Shown: positions 36,601-49,600 of the stretch, in pieces | Layout of the letters: each line of letters starts with the position of its first letter | Numbering within the stretch: the stretch's first letter is position 1 | From: Syngnathus acus | Taxonomy: Eukaryota; Chordata; Actinopteri; Syngnathiformes; Syngnathidae | Length of the DNA stretch: 64,000 nucleotides | Assembly (NCBI RefSeq): GCF_901709675.1 | Contig: NC_051097.1 | Span: 4,082,539 to 4,146,538, forward strand | Direction of reading: 5' to 3' | Position numbers and translations under genes: made by a program | Notes under the pieces: model-generated | The model's input: only the letters and a program-made list of their open reading frames with translations | What the model was told of the DNA's origin: nothing | The model's database searches: none

Positions 36601-39600
36601 GGTGGCACGGCTTCGGCTCCAGCTGCTACAGGAAGATGGAGACCACCAACGGTTGGCTGGGGGCCCGTTACGACTGCGTCTGGGAGGGCGGCGACCTGGT
36701 CTCCATCACCTCGGAGGACGAGCAAAAGTTCGTGATGGAGCAAATGGCCGACAAGCCGTTCTGGATCGGACTCTCCAACCTGGTGAGACGGAAGCGCAAG
36801 TGGGCGTTCTCCTGGTACTTGAGTGACAACCAGTATTGTTTTTGGCAGGACTGCGCCGAGGTCTGGTGTCAGTTTTTTAAAGCGGGAGAAAAGAGGCTGA
36901 CTTGGTCCGACACTGCTCTGACGCCGATCTACGCTAACTGGACCTCGAGTCAAGACGGAAGGTAGGAAGGTCACCTTTTTGCGTCCTGTGCCGGGCAAGA
37001 TGCAGATGTTTGTCTCGTTTTTCACGCCTTTTCCCGACAGCTCCGACGATGAATCTTGCACGTACGTCAACCAAGGTGTGCACGTAGACAGTCAGCCTGG
37101 AAAATTGAGACATGGCTCGTGCAGATCCTCCTTAATGTACATGTGCGAGCGGCCGCTCGACGGTAAGTCTGCACGTCCGTTGATGTTGACGCTCAAAGGA
37201 GAAAAAGAATGCAATCAGGTCGTCCCCCTGCAGCCTGCCCGGATGGACGGCTGTGTTCCTACAAAGACTATGGAATCGGCTACAATCGAGTGGAGAGTGA
37301 GTGGCAGCGACGCTTTTTTTCACACCTGCACTGTCTTGTTGTGGATTTGTAATCCATGTGTCTTGGTGGCTTCAGCTTCCTACTGCGACACTGGCGACTT
37401 CCTGTACAGGGACTCTTGCTATCACTTTGAGGGGACGAAGCGAACTTGGGAGGCAGCCGAGAGGTTCTGCGAAGAATGGAACGGTGGTCACCTGGCCAGC
37501 GTCCAGTCACTGGTTGATGGCCAATTCTTGGCTGGTGAGCTTCAAGACAAACTGCCGATCCCAGCTATCGTCCCCTAGCGCTTCGCAATGTCTGACACCA
37601 TGCTCTTCTTGTGCTAAATCTCCTCGCTTCTTTGATATCCTCAAGCTCACGTGCCATATGCAGGAGGAGTGCAATCTTGGGTGGGACTCAAGAAGAACAA
37701 GGACAACTTTGAGTGGAGCGACGCAACACCTACGGTAAGGGAAACGTTTACAGCAGTCTACAAAAGCTGTCATTTGCTCAGAATGAAGGTGTCATATCGT
37801 AAGCCAAATTTTACAGAACAATGTAAGAATGGTCACCGTGTTACAAAAGAGATAAACATTGAAGGTGTGAATCAGCTGAAGCATTAACAAGGACAAAGTT
37901 ATGAAATGATGAGAATGAAAGTGAGTGAAGTGAAAAATCAAAGTGCAGAATTTCAGAGGTTAAGGTTAGACATTTCTGAGAATAAAACGACTGGAAAAGT
38001 TCGAGTATGAAATTCAAGTTGTGATTTAACTGGAAGAAAATTGTAAAATGAATTCAAGTCATACTGTAGGAAAGGGTTGAGAAAATATTGATCAGTGGGA
38101 GGAAAAAAGGACTCATCATTTTGGAGGAAATGCGGTGGGAAGCAAGCCCAAACGCACCAAAGTCACTTCTGGCGTGTCGTCGGCAGGGCAACATTGTGTG
38201 GGTGCCAAACGGGCCGAAAGGGCTTGGTGGCTGCTCTGCCTTGTCGCCGACTGGTCAACTTGAGGATTGGTCCTGCACCGAAAGTCGGCCATTCATCTGT
38301 AAAAAAGGTCCGAAAATGACGACCAATCACTTTGCCCTCTCATAATAATAATAATAGAATGCACTTTACATTTTAAGGTAAATCTAAGAGTGCGAATGAC
38401 TCCTTTCTTTTCCTTTCTTGCAGCCAAGGTCCAAGAGTTTCTTCTTCCTCCGCCGGCAGGTGGGCGTCCCTCCCGGCAGTCGACATGAGGTCTGTTGTCA
38501 CCGGTTTGCCCTCAAGTGACTCGAGTCTCGCTTGCAGGCTGGAGTGCAAAGTGCGGCTGGTGGCTGGACCGATCCTCCTCCTCCGACTTCTGCTACCTGA
38601 TCCAGCACAAGCCCACCAAGACGTGGCAGAAGGCGCGAGACGACTGCCTCCGCCGAGGAGGCGACCTGCTCAGCATCGCCGACTCAAATGAACAGGCATT
38701 CACACAAGGTAGGCTGTCCGTCCGTCAGGTTGCCGTCAGGGCTGTTGAATTCCCCCAACATGGGCAGAGCGCCAGACCTCACATGCATGCATTTGGTTTC
38801 CTCGGACAACCGCGAATATACTTGAATATACGATACTGCGTGGCCACCAGTCAGCGAGCCATCAGCGAGCAGAGCGCCAACAGGAATGTCTCAAACTCTT
38901 GTTGCATATTTTACCATTTACCTCCAAAGGTCTGTACACTTCTCTGTCGAGCGCTCCCTCTCTGTGGTTGGGGGCCAACAACAAGATCATGAAAGACGGG
39001 AGCGAGTGGACTGACGGATCCCCGTTCGGTTACATGCTCATGGACAGAGGTGTGTCCAAAACCCAACCGATGTTTGCCTGCGATGTTGCGGTGAAACGGA
39101 GCCGAGCATCTGTCATCTCCTTCCAGATGACCCCGGTGACCTCTCTGGTGCATCCTGTCTTTCCTTACTCACAAGCAACGGCCGCTGGAAGTTTGACGAT
39201 TGCAGGAAGAAAAGGGGCTACATCTGCAAGAAAAGAGGTAAGACGTGGCTACGCTCAGTGGATTCTCACAACGTGCTGACTCGAGTCTTTGGCTTTTGTC
39301 TTCCAGGAATCCCGGCAAAGCCTCAGCAGCCTCTTCCTGGTAAGTCTGGTGACTTCAAACGATGCAAAACAAAAATGACATGACGATGCTTGTCTTTATT
39401 TTTACTTTACTTTCATGGTGTAAAGAATTCGGGCTGTAAGCTAATGAGGGTTATGCAAGATCAGCTCGCAGTATAGTGACTATACCATGGGTGACTATTC
39501 TATTAGCTAAATAATCCTCTGTAGCAGCCCGAGTTGAAAATTGCACTAAGATATGTATTATATAAATATATTTATGCGCGATGCAGAAAAATGTGACATG

Positions 39601-42600
39601 CAGGGAATGCAGAAATGTGTGTGTGTGTGTGTGTGTGGGGGGGGGGGTATAACCTCCAACCTGCCTCTGGAGACACCCCCGTCTAGAACAGCCAGTGCTT
39701 TGGGAAGTAGCCCTGCTCATTTGCGGTGATTTTAATGGCCCATTATTTCAGATTTTGTTTAAGAAGAATATGTTCGCCAATGTCCTGAGTTGAATGCACT
39801 TTTTCATTGGGGTGGCCGAGGGGGGCCCTGCATCAGCTGGGGTGGCCATATGACAACCAGGGATGTGGGGGTTGATGGTCAAGTGTACAATCCTAATAAT
39901 TTACTTAATGGAATTGTTTTATTTGACAAAATTTACTTGTACAAGATAAAATGTGCAAACCATCACCTGAATTCTTTAGAAAACACTCGCATGCTCGGGA
40001 AGGCTCCTTTGCTCTGGAGCGCCTCTGCGTGTGTGTGGGCGGAGATGAGGGGCACAGAGCAGAGGCGCCCCTATCAGTGCAGCGCCTCTGTTAATGATCA
40101 CACGTGAAGAGACAGCTGTAAATAAATACATGAAATAGCAATTCGAAATAACTTTTCTCCTGTCGCTTTGGAGGTCCTTTTGGTGCATACGCAGCATATA
40201 GTGCATTTTCCCCACTGAGATTTTGCCAAAAGCAAAAACAAATGGGAGCATAATTTCAGCCAGTTTTTTTCAATGTTTTTTTTTTCCCTCTTAAATGTTG
40301 ACTAGCTAGCCTATTGCGCTGATGGAATAGTGATGCGTTACAAATGTACAACTGAGCATGAGATATTTCTTGTGTAACTACCTGAAAAAAAAAACTGTGA
40401 GCTCTAATTGTTCTGTAGCTGTGTTAAAAAAGACGTCTTCCTTTGCATAGATTGCAAACGCATATTATGGTGATAAATGAAAATAAGAAAAGTTGAACGT
40501 GGACTCTTGACCTGTAGCGCCATCCTGTGGGCTGCACATGAGTAAAAAAAAAAAAAAAAAAACATTTTTCTCTGTCCGAGGGGCAGAATGACAGAAGTGG
40601 ACTGAATTTCCTCCGTTTTTTGACATGTGCATCATTCCTTGAAATCATTCAGCATCTTGAAGCTGGTTAATGAATGTCTCGTGAAAAAATGTGCCTTATT
40701 GATTTTTTTGTGACTCTATTATTTCAGGCTAATAGACCTAAATGCCCAAGTCCTTTGTAAGTCTTGTCAATTGTGGATTGTCAGTCATGCAGGTGACGCA
40801 ATTTGGCTGAATTAGGTGGCGTGCCTTCTTGCTTGTTTGCTGAATTTCTGGTTTTCACCAAAGGTTGAAAAATGACCATGGGAACTTTGATGTTTCATCA
40901 GCTTTAACCCATCATGAGCCAACATGTGACACAGTCAACGGATGGAGTCCTCACGGCTCAAACTGTTACAAGAAGATGGAGACCCCCAACGGTTGGCTGG
41001 GGGCTCGTCACAACTGCCTCTGGGAGGGCGCGGACCTTGTCTCCATCACCTCTGAAGACGAGGAAATGTTTGTGATGGAGCAAATGGGCAACAAACCGTT
41101 CTGGATCGGACTCTCCAATCTGGTAAGTGCAGGCTGCTGTTGGCTCGCTATTGGTACGCCATTGACAATGAGTTTGGACTCTGCAGAACTGCAACGAGAC
41201 CTGGTGTCAGTTTTTTAAAGCGGGCGAAAAGAGCGTGACTTGGTCCTACACCAGTGTGACGCCGACCTACGCCAACTGGGACCCGCGTCAAGACCAGAGG
41301 TAAGAAGATCCCCTCTTTGCATCCTGTGTCAGGTTGATGCATGTTGATATTTTCAAATTGCTTTCTAAAATATGCGCACGTGACGAGGTTAAAAAAATAC
41401 ATATATATGTTCATATATATAGATATATATAAAAAAGAGTTTTGGGGAGTTTTCATCAGAAAAAAAAGGCAAAACCTCAAAATTGGCACTTTGTCGGATG
41501 TGTCTCGCTTTTTCCGACTTTTGCCAACAGCTTCAACGATGAATCCTGCGCATACGTCAACCAAGGTGTGCACGGAGACAGTCAGCCAAGAAAGTGGAGA
41601 CATGGCTCGTGCAGATCCTCATTCGTGTACATGTGCGAGCGGTCGCCCGACGGTAAGTCTGCACGTTTGACGTGATGTTTGAAAGGAGAAAAGCGCAACC
41701 ATGTCATCTTTCTGCAGACTGCCCAGATGGATGGCCGTGTTCCTACAAAGACTTAGGTTACAGTTACAGTCGAGTGGAGAGTGAGTGGCAGCGACGCTTC
41801 TTTTGACACCCGCAGCCTCTCGTTGTCGTTTTGTTTCTTTTTTCGTTTTACACCTACTCTGTCTCGCTGTGGTTTTCTAATGAGTTTATTTTGGGTTTCA
41901 GCTTCCTACTGTGACTCTAACGAGATCCTGTACAAGGACTCTTGTTATCACTTTGAGGGGACGCCTAATACTTGGCAAGCGGCTGAAGATTTCTGCAAGG
42001 AAAAGAGAGGTCTCTTGGCCAGCGTCCGCTCACCGGTTGACAGACGATTTTTGGCTGGTGAGCGTCAAGACAAACTGACCAATCATCCCGCCATGTTTCA
42101 TAACATTGTCACAAGTGCTTGTTCTGCTTTCCTCAAGCTCACGTGCGAGAAGGAGTTCAACCTTGGCTGGGACTCAAGAACAACAGTGGCAAATTTGAGT
42201 GGCTCGACGGATCATCTACAGTAAGTGACACGTTTGCAGCGGAGGTCTAAAAAATTGTCACTTATGAAGCTGTCATGTTGGAAAGCAAAACAGTGTCAAG
42301 TGTCATTTTAGTAGAACAGAGTTGATTCAATAGGGAGGAAACATCTGACAAGAATGGTCCTCCTATCAAATAGATTTGAATTTGTTGAAAAATGTCCTTT
42401 AGTTTGATGGCTAAGAATTGTGATATACAAGGAAAAAAAAACAATAAAAGTGCACCATTCATTTTACAGGGGAACTTTTGTCAGACTAAAAATAAACAAT
42501 TTAGGGTTTGGAAAGTTTCAATCTGAAACTCAGGTTGGAATATTGCAACAATTTCTATTGGTTCTGGAAATGATGAGAATGGTGAGAAGAAAAACAGATT

Positions 42601-45600
42601 TGAATCAGTGAGGTGACTTTGAAGGACATTTCGCAAGAAGCCATCAGAGCAATTACAACACCAAACACGCTGTATCCTCCGCAGGACAACGTCACAAAGA
42701 ACCCTACTCAAAATGCAGATGACTGCGCAAAGTTGAATGAGAATGGAGAAATTCAGCTTGAGGGTTGTACTGGCCTTCGTCCATCCATCTGTCAAAAAGG
42801 TCAGAAAGTCACGACCTCTCCTTTGCCCTTTGTCTTCTCGTTGCTCTCTCATATTTGATCCCTCTCGCATGCTTGCAGGCAAGGCCAGAGCTTCTCTTCC
42901 GCTACTTCCGGCGTCGGCATCAGCGTCAGGTGGGCGTCCCAGCCTGCAGCCCGCATGCAGAATCTTGTTTGCCCTCAAGTGACTCGAGTCTCGCTTGCAG
43001 GCAAGAGTGCAAAGTGCGGCTGGTGGCGGGAGAACCCCGCCAACGACTTCTGCTACCTGATCAACGCCATGCCCACCAAGACCTGGAAGGAGGCACGAGA
43101 CGAGTGCGCCCGCCTCAGAGGCAACCTGCTCGCCATCACCGACTCGAACGAACACACCTTCATACGAGGTAGGCCGTCCACAGTCTGCTGCGCTTTTTGG
43201 TGCATCTGAAGTGCTTGATGAAATAATCCATGCGGAAGAAAGTTAAATCGAGAGACCACCGACTCGCGTCAACATTTTGCCGAGTTTCTGTCATTCCAAA
43301 GAAAAGACCAAAAATAAGCTTGTGACCCCCATGAACAAGGACCCAACCCAGACGTCACCCGCACTTTGTTTCAGTTCAGCGTTTTGCACTCGCATCTGTA
43401 AGATGCTTCAACCTTCTGTTCTGTATTTACCTTTGACCCAAAGGGCCTCTGCCAAGCGGTTTCTCTTTGTGGTTGGACGCCAGCGACATCATTGTTGAAG
43501 TCGGCAGCGAGCAGTCTGACGAATCCTCACCGAGTTCCGTCCTTTTGGGCGCAAGTGGGTCTAAAACCTGGCCGATGTTTGGAGGAAGGAAGGAGCGCTG
43601 AGCATCTGTGGTCTCTTTCAAGGTAACCCTGGTGACCCCCTCGGCCGACGCTGCAACTCCTTACTCAGTGGCAAGGGCGGCATGGAAGTTGTCGATTGCG
43701 AGAAGAAGCGCGGCTACGTCTGCAAGAGAAGAGGTAAGACGAGATGCTCGGCCGATTCTCCCAATGTGTGTCAACAGACACATTTTTTGTCGTACGTGAG
43801 CGTTGATGCAGATGACGCATTTGTCTGAAACTGAGTGCGTAATCCCCAAATGTGTCCTCAGTCGTTCAGACATGTGAAAGGACCAAAGGGTGGCGCCGCT
43901 TTGGCTCCAACTGCTACAAGAAGATGGAGACCACCAACGGTTGGCTGGGGGCTCGTTACGACTGCGTCTGGGAGGGCGGCGACCTGGTCTCCATCACCTC
44001 CGAGGACGAGCAAAGCTTCGTGAAGGAGCAAATGGGCGACAAGCCGTTCTGGATCGGACGTTCCAATCTGGTGAGACGAAAGCGGTAGAATACGTTGACT
44101 CTCCTCTGGTACTTAATTGTCACCTGCGATTGCTTTCGGCAGAACTGCGACGTGGCCTGGTGTCGGTTTTTTGAAGCAGGAGAAAAAAGACTGTCTTTGT
44201 CCGACACCGGTGTGACGCCGACCTACGCCAACTGGGACTCGCGTCAAGATAGAAGGTAAGGTCACCTCTTTGCGTCCTTTTGTTGTCAGGCGGAACACAC
44301 GGTGAGATTATGGATCCCATCTGCGAATTTTGAGAGAGCACACGTATTGATGTGAAAGGAAAAGCACGTTTGTCAGATGTGTGTCTCCTTTTTCCCGACT
44401 TTTCTCAACAGCATCTCCAACAATGAATCCTGCGCGTACGTCAACCAAGGTGTGCACGTAGATAGTCAGCCTGGAAAGTGGAGACATGGCTCGTGCGGAT
44501 CCTCATTGGCGTACATGTGCGAGCGGCCGCTCGACGGTAGGTCTGCGCGTCCGTTGTGATGTTGACGCTCAAAGGAGAAAAAATCGCAATCACGTCGTCT
44601 CCCTGCAGCCTGCCCGGACGGACGGCTGTGTTCCTACAAAGACTACGCATTCGGCTACAATCGAGCGGAGAGTGAGTGGCAGCGACGCATTTTTTCACAC
44701 CTGCACTGTCTTGTTGTGGATTTGTAATCCATGTGTCTTGGTGGCTTCAGCTTCCTACTGCAACCCTGGCGACTTCCTGTATAGGGACTCTTGCTATCAC
44801 TTTGAGGGGATGAAGCGAACTTGGGAGGCAGCCGAGAGGTTCTGCGAAGAATGGAACGGTCACCTGGCCAGCGTCCACTCACTGGTTGATAGCCAATTCT
44901 TGGCTGGTGAGCGTCAAGACCAACTGCCGATACCAGCAATCGTCATCTAGCACTTCACCAAATTTGAATGCTCTTCTTGTGCTAAATTTCCTTGCTTCTT
45001 TGATATCTTCAAGCTCACGCGTCATATGTAGGAGGAGTGCAATCTTGGGTGGGACTCAAGAAGAACAAGAACAACTTTGAGTGGAGCGACGCAACACCTA
45101 CGGTAAGTGAAACATTTAGAGCAGTCTACAAACGGTGTCATTTGCCCTGAATGAAGGTGTCATATCGGATGGCAAGGTTCCACCAAACACGCAAGTTACA
45201 CCAAACGTGCCAAAGTCATGTTTGGCGTGTCGTCCGCAGGGCAACATTGCATGGGTGCTAAACCGGCCGACAGGACGTGGGGATTGCTGTGCACTGTCGC
45301 CAACTGGACAAGTCGAGGACTGGCCCTGCACCAATATTCGGCCATTCATTTGTAAAAAAGGTCCGAAAATGAAGACCACTCACTTTGCACTTCCATGTGC
45401 TCCCTCTATCTAAGAGTGCTAATGAGTCCTCTCTTTTCCTTGCAGCCAAGGTCCAAGAGATTGTTTTTCCTCCGCCGGCAGGTGGGCGTCCCACCCAGCA
45501 GTCGACATGTGGTCTCTTGTCACCGGTTTGCCCTCAAGTGACTCGACTCTCGCTTGCAGGCTGGAGCGCAAAGTGCGGCTGGTGGCCGGACCGATCCTCC

Positions 45601-46643
45601 TCCGACTTCTGCTACCTGATCCAGCACAAGCCCACCCAGACGTGGCAGAAGGCGCGAGACGACTGCCTCCGCCGCGGAGGCGACCTGCTCAGTATCACCG
45701 ACTCACATGAACAGGCATTCATACAAAGTAAGGTCTCTGAAGGGCTGTTGAATTCCCCCAACATGGGCAGAGCTCCAGACCTCACATGCATGCATTTGGT
45801 TTCCTCGGACAACCGCTAATATACTTGAATATACGATACTGCGTGGCCACCAATGAGCAGTCAGCGAGCCATCAGCGAGCAGAGCGCCAACGGGAACGTT
45901 TCAAACTCTTGTTGCATATTTTACCATTTACCTCCAAAGGTCTGTACACTTCTCTGACAAGCACTTCCTCTCTGTGGTTGGGGGCCAACAACAAGATCAT
46001 GAAAGACGACAGCGAGTGGACTGACGGATCCCCGTTCGGTTACATGCTCATGGACAGAGGTGTGTCCAAAACCCAACCGATGTTTGCCTGCGATGTTGCG
46101 GTGAAACGGAGCCGAGCATCTGTCATCTCCTTCCAGATGACCCCGGTGACCTCTCTGGTGCATCCTGTCTTTCCTTACTCACAAGCAACGGCCGCTGGAA
46201 GTTTGACGATTGCAGGAAGAAAAGGGGCTACATCTGCAAGAAAAGAGGTAAGACGTGGCGACGCTCAGTGGATTCTCACAACGTGCTGACTCGAGTCTTT
46301 GGCTTTTGTCTTCCAGGAATCCCGGCAAAGCCTCAGCAGCCTCTTCCTGGTAAGTCTCTGAACGGTGACTTCAAACGATGCAAAACAAAAATGACATGAC
46401 GATGTTTGTCTTTATTTTTACTTTACTTTCATAGCGTAAAGAATTCGGGCTGTAAGCTAATGAGGGTTATGCAAGATCAGCTCGCAGTATAGTGACTATA
46501 CCATGGGTGACTATTCTATTAGCTAAATAATCCTCTGTAGCAGCCCGAGTTGAAAATTGCACTAAGATATGTATTATATAAATATATTTATGCGCGATGC
46601 AGAAAAATGTGACATGCAGGGAATGCAGAAATGTGTGTGTGTG

Positions 46644-46686
<43 letters not shown>

Positions 46687-49600
46687 TATAACCTCCAACC
46701 TGCCTCTGGAGACACCCCCTGGGTAAAACCGTCTAGAACCGCCAGTGCTTTGGGGAGTAGCCCTGCTCATTTGACACGAGTGATCAAAGGTGATTTTAAT
46801 GGCCCAATATTTCGGATGTTGTTTAAGAAGAATATGTTCGCCAAGGTCCTGAGTTGAATGCATTTTTTCATTGGGGTGCATCAGCTGGGGTGGCCATATG
46901 ACAACCAGGGATGTGGGGGTTGATGGTCAAGTGTACAATCCTAATAATTTACAAAATGGAATTGTTTTAATTGACAAAATTTACTTGTACAAGATAAAAT
47001 GTGCAAACCATCACCTGAATTCTTTAGAAAACACTCGCATGCTCGAGAAGACTCCTTTGCTCTGGAGCGCCTCTGCGTGTGTGTGGGCGGAGGTGAAGGG
47101 CACAGAGCAGAGGCGCCCCTATCAGTGCAGCGCCTCTGTTAATGATCACACGTGAAGAGACAGCTGTTAAATAAATACATGAAATAGCAATTCAAAATAA
47201 CTTTTCTCCTGTCGCTTTGGAGGTCCTTTTGGTGCATACGCTGAATATAGCATTTTCCCCACTGAGATTTTGCCAAAAGCAAAAACAAATGGGAGCATAA
47301 TTTCAGCCAGTTTTTTTCAATGTTTTTTTTTTTTCCTCTCAAATGTTGACTAGCTAGCCTATTGCGCTGATGGAATAGTGACGCGTTACAAATGTACAAC
47401 TGAGCATGAGATCTTTCTTGTGTAACTACCTGAAAAAAAAACCCAGTGAGCTCTAATTGTTCTGTAGCTGTGTTAAAAAAGACGTCTTCCTTTGCATAGA
47501 TTGGAAAAGGTATATTTTGGTGATAAATGAAAATAAAAAAAGTTGAACGTGGACTCTTGACCTGTAGCGCCATCCTGTGGGCTGCACATGAGTAAAAAAA
47601 CAACAACAACACATTTTTCTCTGTCCGAGGGGCAGAATGACAGAAGTGGACTGAATTTCCTCCGTTTTTTGACACGTGCAACAGTCCTTGAAATCATTCA
47701 GCATCTTGAAGCTGGTTAATGAATGTCTCGTGGAAAAATGTGCCTTGTTGATTTTTTTGTGACTCTATTATTTCAGGCTAATAGCCCGAAATGCCCAAGT
47801 CCTTTGTAAGTCTTGTCAATTGTGGATTGTCAGTCATGCAGGTGACGCAATTTGGCTGAATTAGGTGGCGTGCCTTCTTGCTTGTTTGCTGAATTTCTGG
47901 TTTTCACCAAAGGTTGAAAAATGACCATGGGAACTTTGATGTTTCATCAGCTTTAACCCATCATGAGCCAACATGTGACACAGTCAACGGATGGAGTCCT
48001 CACGGCTCAAACTGTTACAAGAAGATGGAGACCCCCAACGGTTGGCTGGGGGCTCGTCACGACTGCCTCTGGGAGGGCGGGGACCTTGTCTCCATCACCT
48101 CTGAAGACGAGGAAATGTTTGTGATGGAGCAAATGGGCGACAAACCGTTCTGGATCGGACTCTCCAATCTGGTAAGTGCAGGCTGCTGTTGGCTCGCTAT
48201 TGGTACGCCATTGACAATGAGTTTGGACTCTGCAGAACTGCAACGAGACCTGGTGTCAGTTTTTTAAAGCGGGCGAAAAGAGCGTGACTTGGTCCTACAC
48301 CAGTGTGACGCCGACCTACGCCAACTGGGACCCGCGTCAAGACCAGAGGTAAGAAGATCCCCTCTTTGCATCCTGTGTCAGGTTGATGCATGTTGATATT
48401 TTCAAATTACTTTCTAAAATATGCGCACGTGACGAGGTTAAAAAAATACATATATATGTTCATATATATAGATATATATAAAAAAGAGTTTTGGGGAGTT
48501 TTCATCAGGAAAAAAAAGGCAAAACCTCAAAATTGGCACATTTGTCGGATGTGTCTCGCTTTTTCCGACTTTTGCCAACAGCTTCAACGATGAATCCTGC
48601 GCATACGTCAACCAAGGTGTGCACGGAGACAGTCAGCCAAGCAAGTGGAGACATGGCTCGTGCAGATCCTCATTCGTGTACATGTGCGAGCGGTCGCCCG
48701 ACGGTAAGTCTGCACGTTTGACGTGATGTTTGAAAGGAGAAAAGCGCAACCATGTCATCTTTCTGCAGACTGCCCAGATGGATGGCCGTGTTCCTACAAA
48801 GACTTAGGTTACAGTTACAGTCGAGTGGAGAGTGAGTGGCAGCGACGCTTCTTTTGACACCCGCAGCCTCTCGTTGTCGTTTTGTTTCTTTTTTCGTTTT
48901 ACACCTACTCTGTCTCGCTGTGGTTTTCTAATGAGTTTATTTTGGGTTTCAGCTTCCTACTGTGACTCTCACGAGATCCTGTACAAGGACTCTTGTTATC
49001 ACTTTGAGGGGACGCCTAATACTTGGCAAGCGGCTGAAGATTTCTGCAAGGAAAAGAGAGGTCTCTTGGCCAGCGTCCGCTCACCGGTTGACAGACAATT
49101 TTTGGCTGGTGAGCGTCAAGACAAACTGACCAATCATCCCGCCATGTTTCATAACATTGTCACAAGTGCTTGTTCTGCTTTCCTCAAGCTCACGTGCGAG
49201 AAGGTGTTCAACCTTGGCTGGGACTCAAGAAAAACAGTGGCAAATTTGAGTGGCTCGACGGATCATCTACAGTAAGTGACACGTTTGCAGCGAAGGTCTA
49301 AAAAATTGTCACTTATGAAGCTGTCATGTTGGAAAGCAAAACAGTGTCAAGTGTCATTTTAGTAGAACAGAGTTGATTCAATAGGGAGGAAACATCTGAC
49401 AAGAATGGTCCTCCTATCAAATAGATTTGAATTTGTTGAAAAATGTCCTTTAGTTTGATGGCTAAGAATTGTGATATACAAGGAAAAAAAAAACAATAAA
49501 AGTGCACCATTCATTTTACAGGGGAACTTTTGTCAGACTAAAAATAAACAATTTAGGGTTTGGAAAGTTTCAATCTGAAACTCAGGTTGGAATATTGCAA

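Noticed and set aside
42481-43155. 224-codon minus-strand frame, repeated at 49533-50198
   Set aside because: Antisense shadow over CTLD exons and introns of supermodules 4 and 6; it recurs only because the DNA is duplicated.
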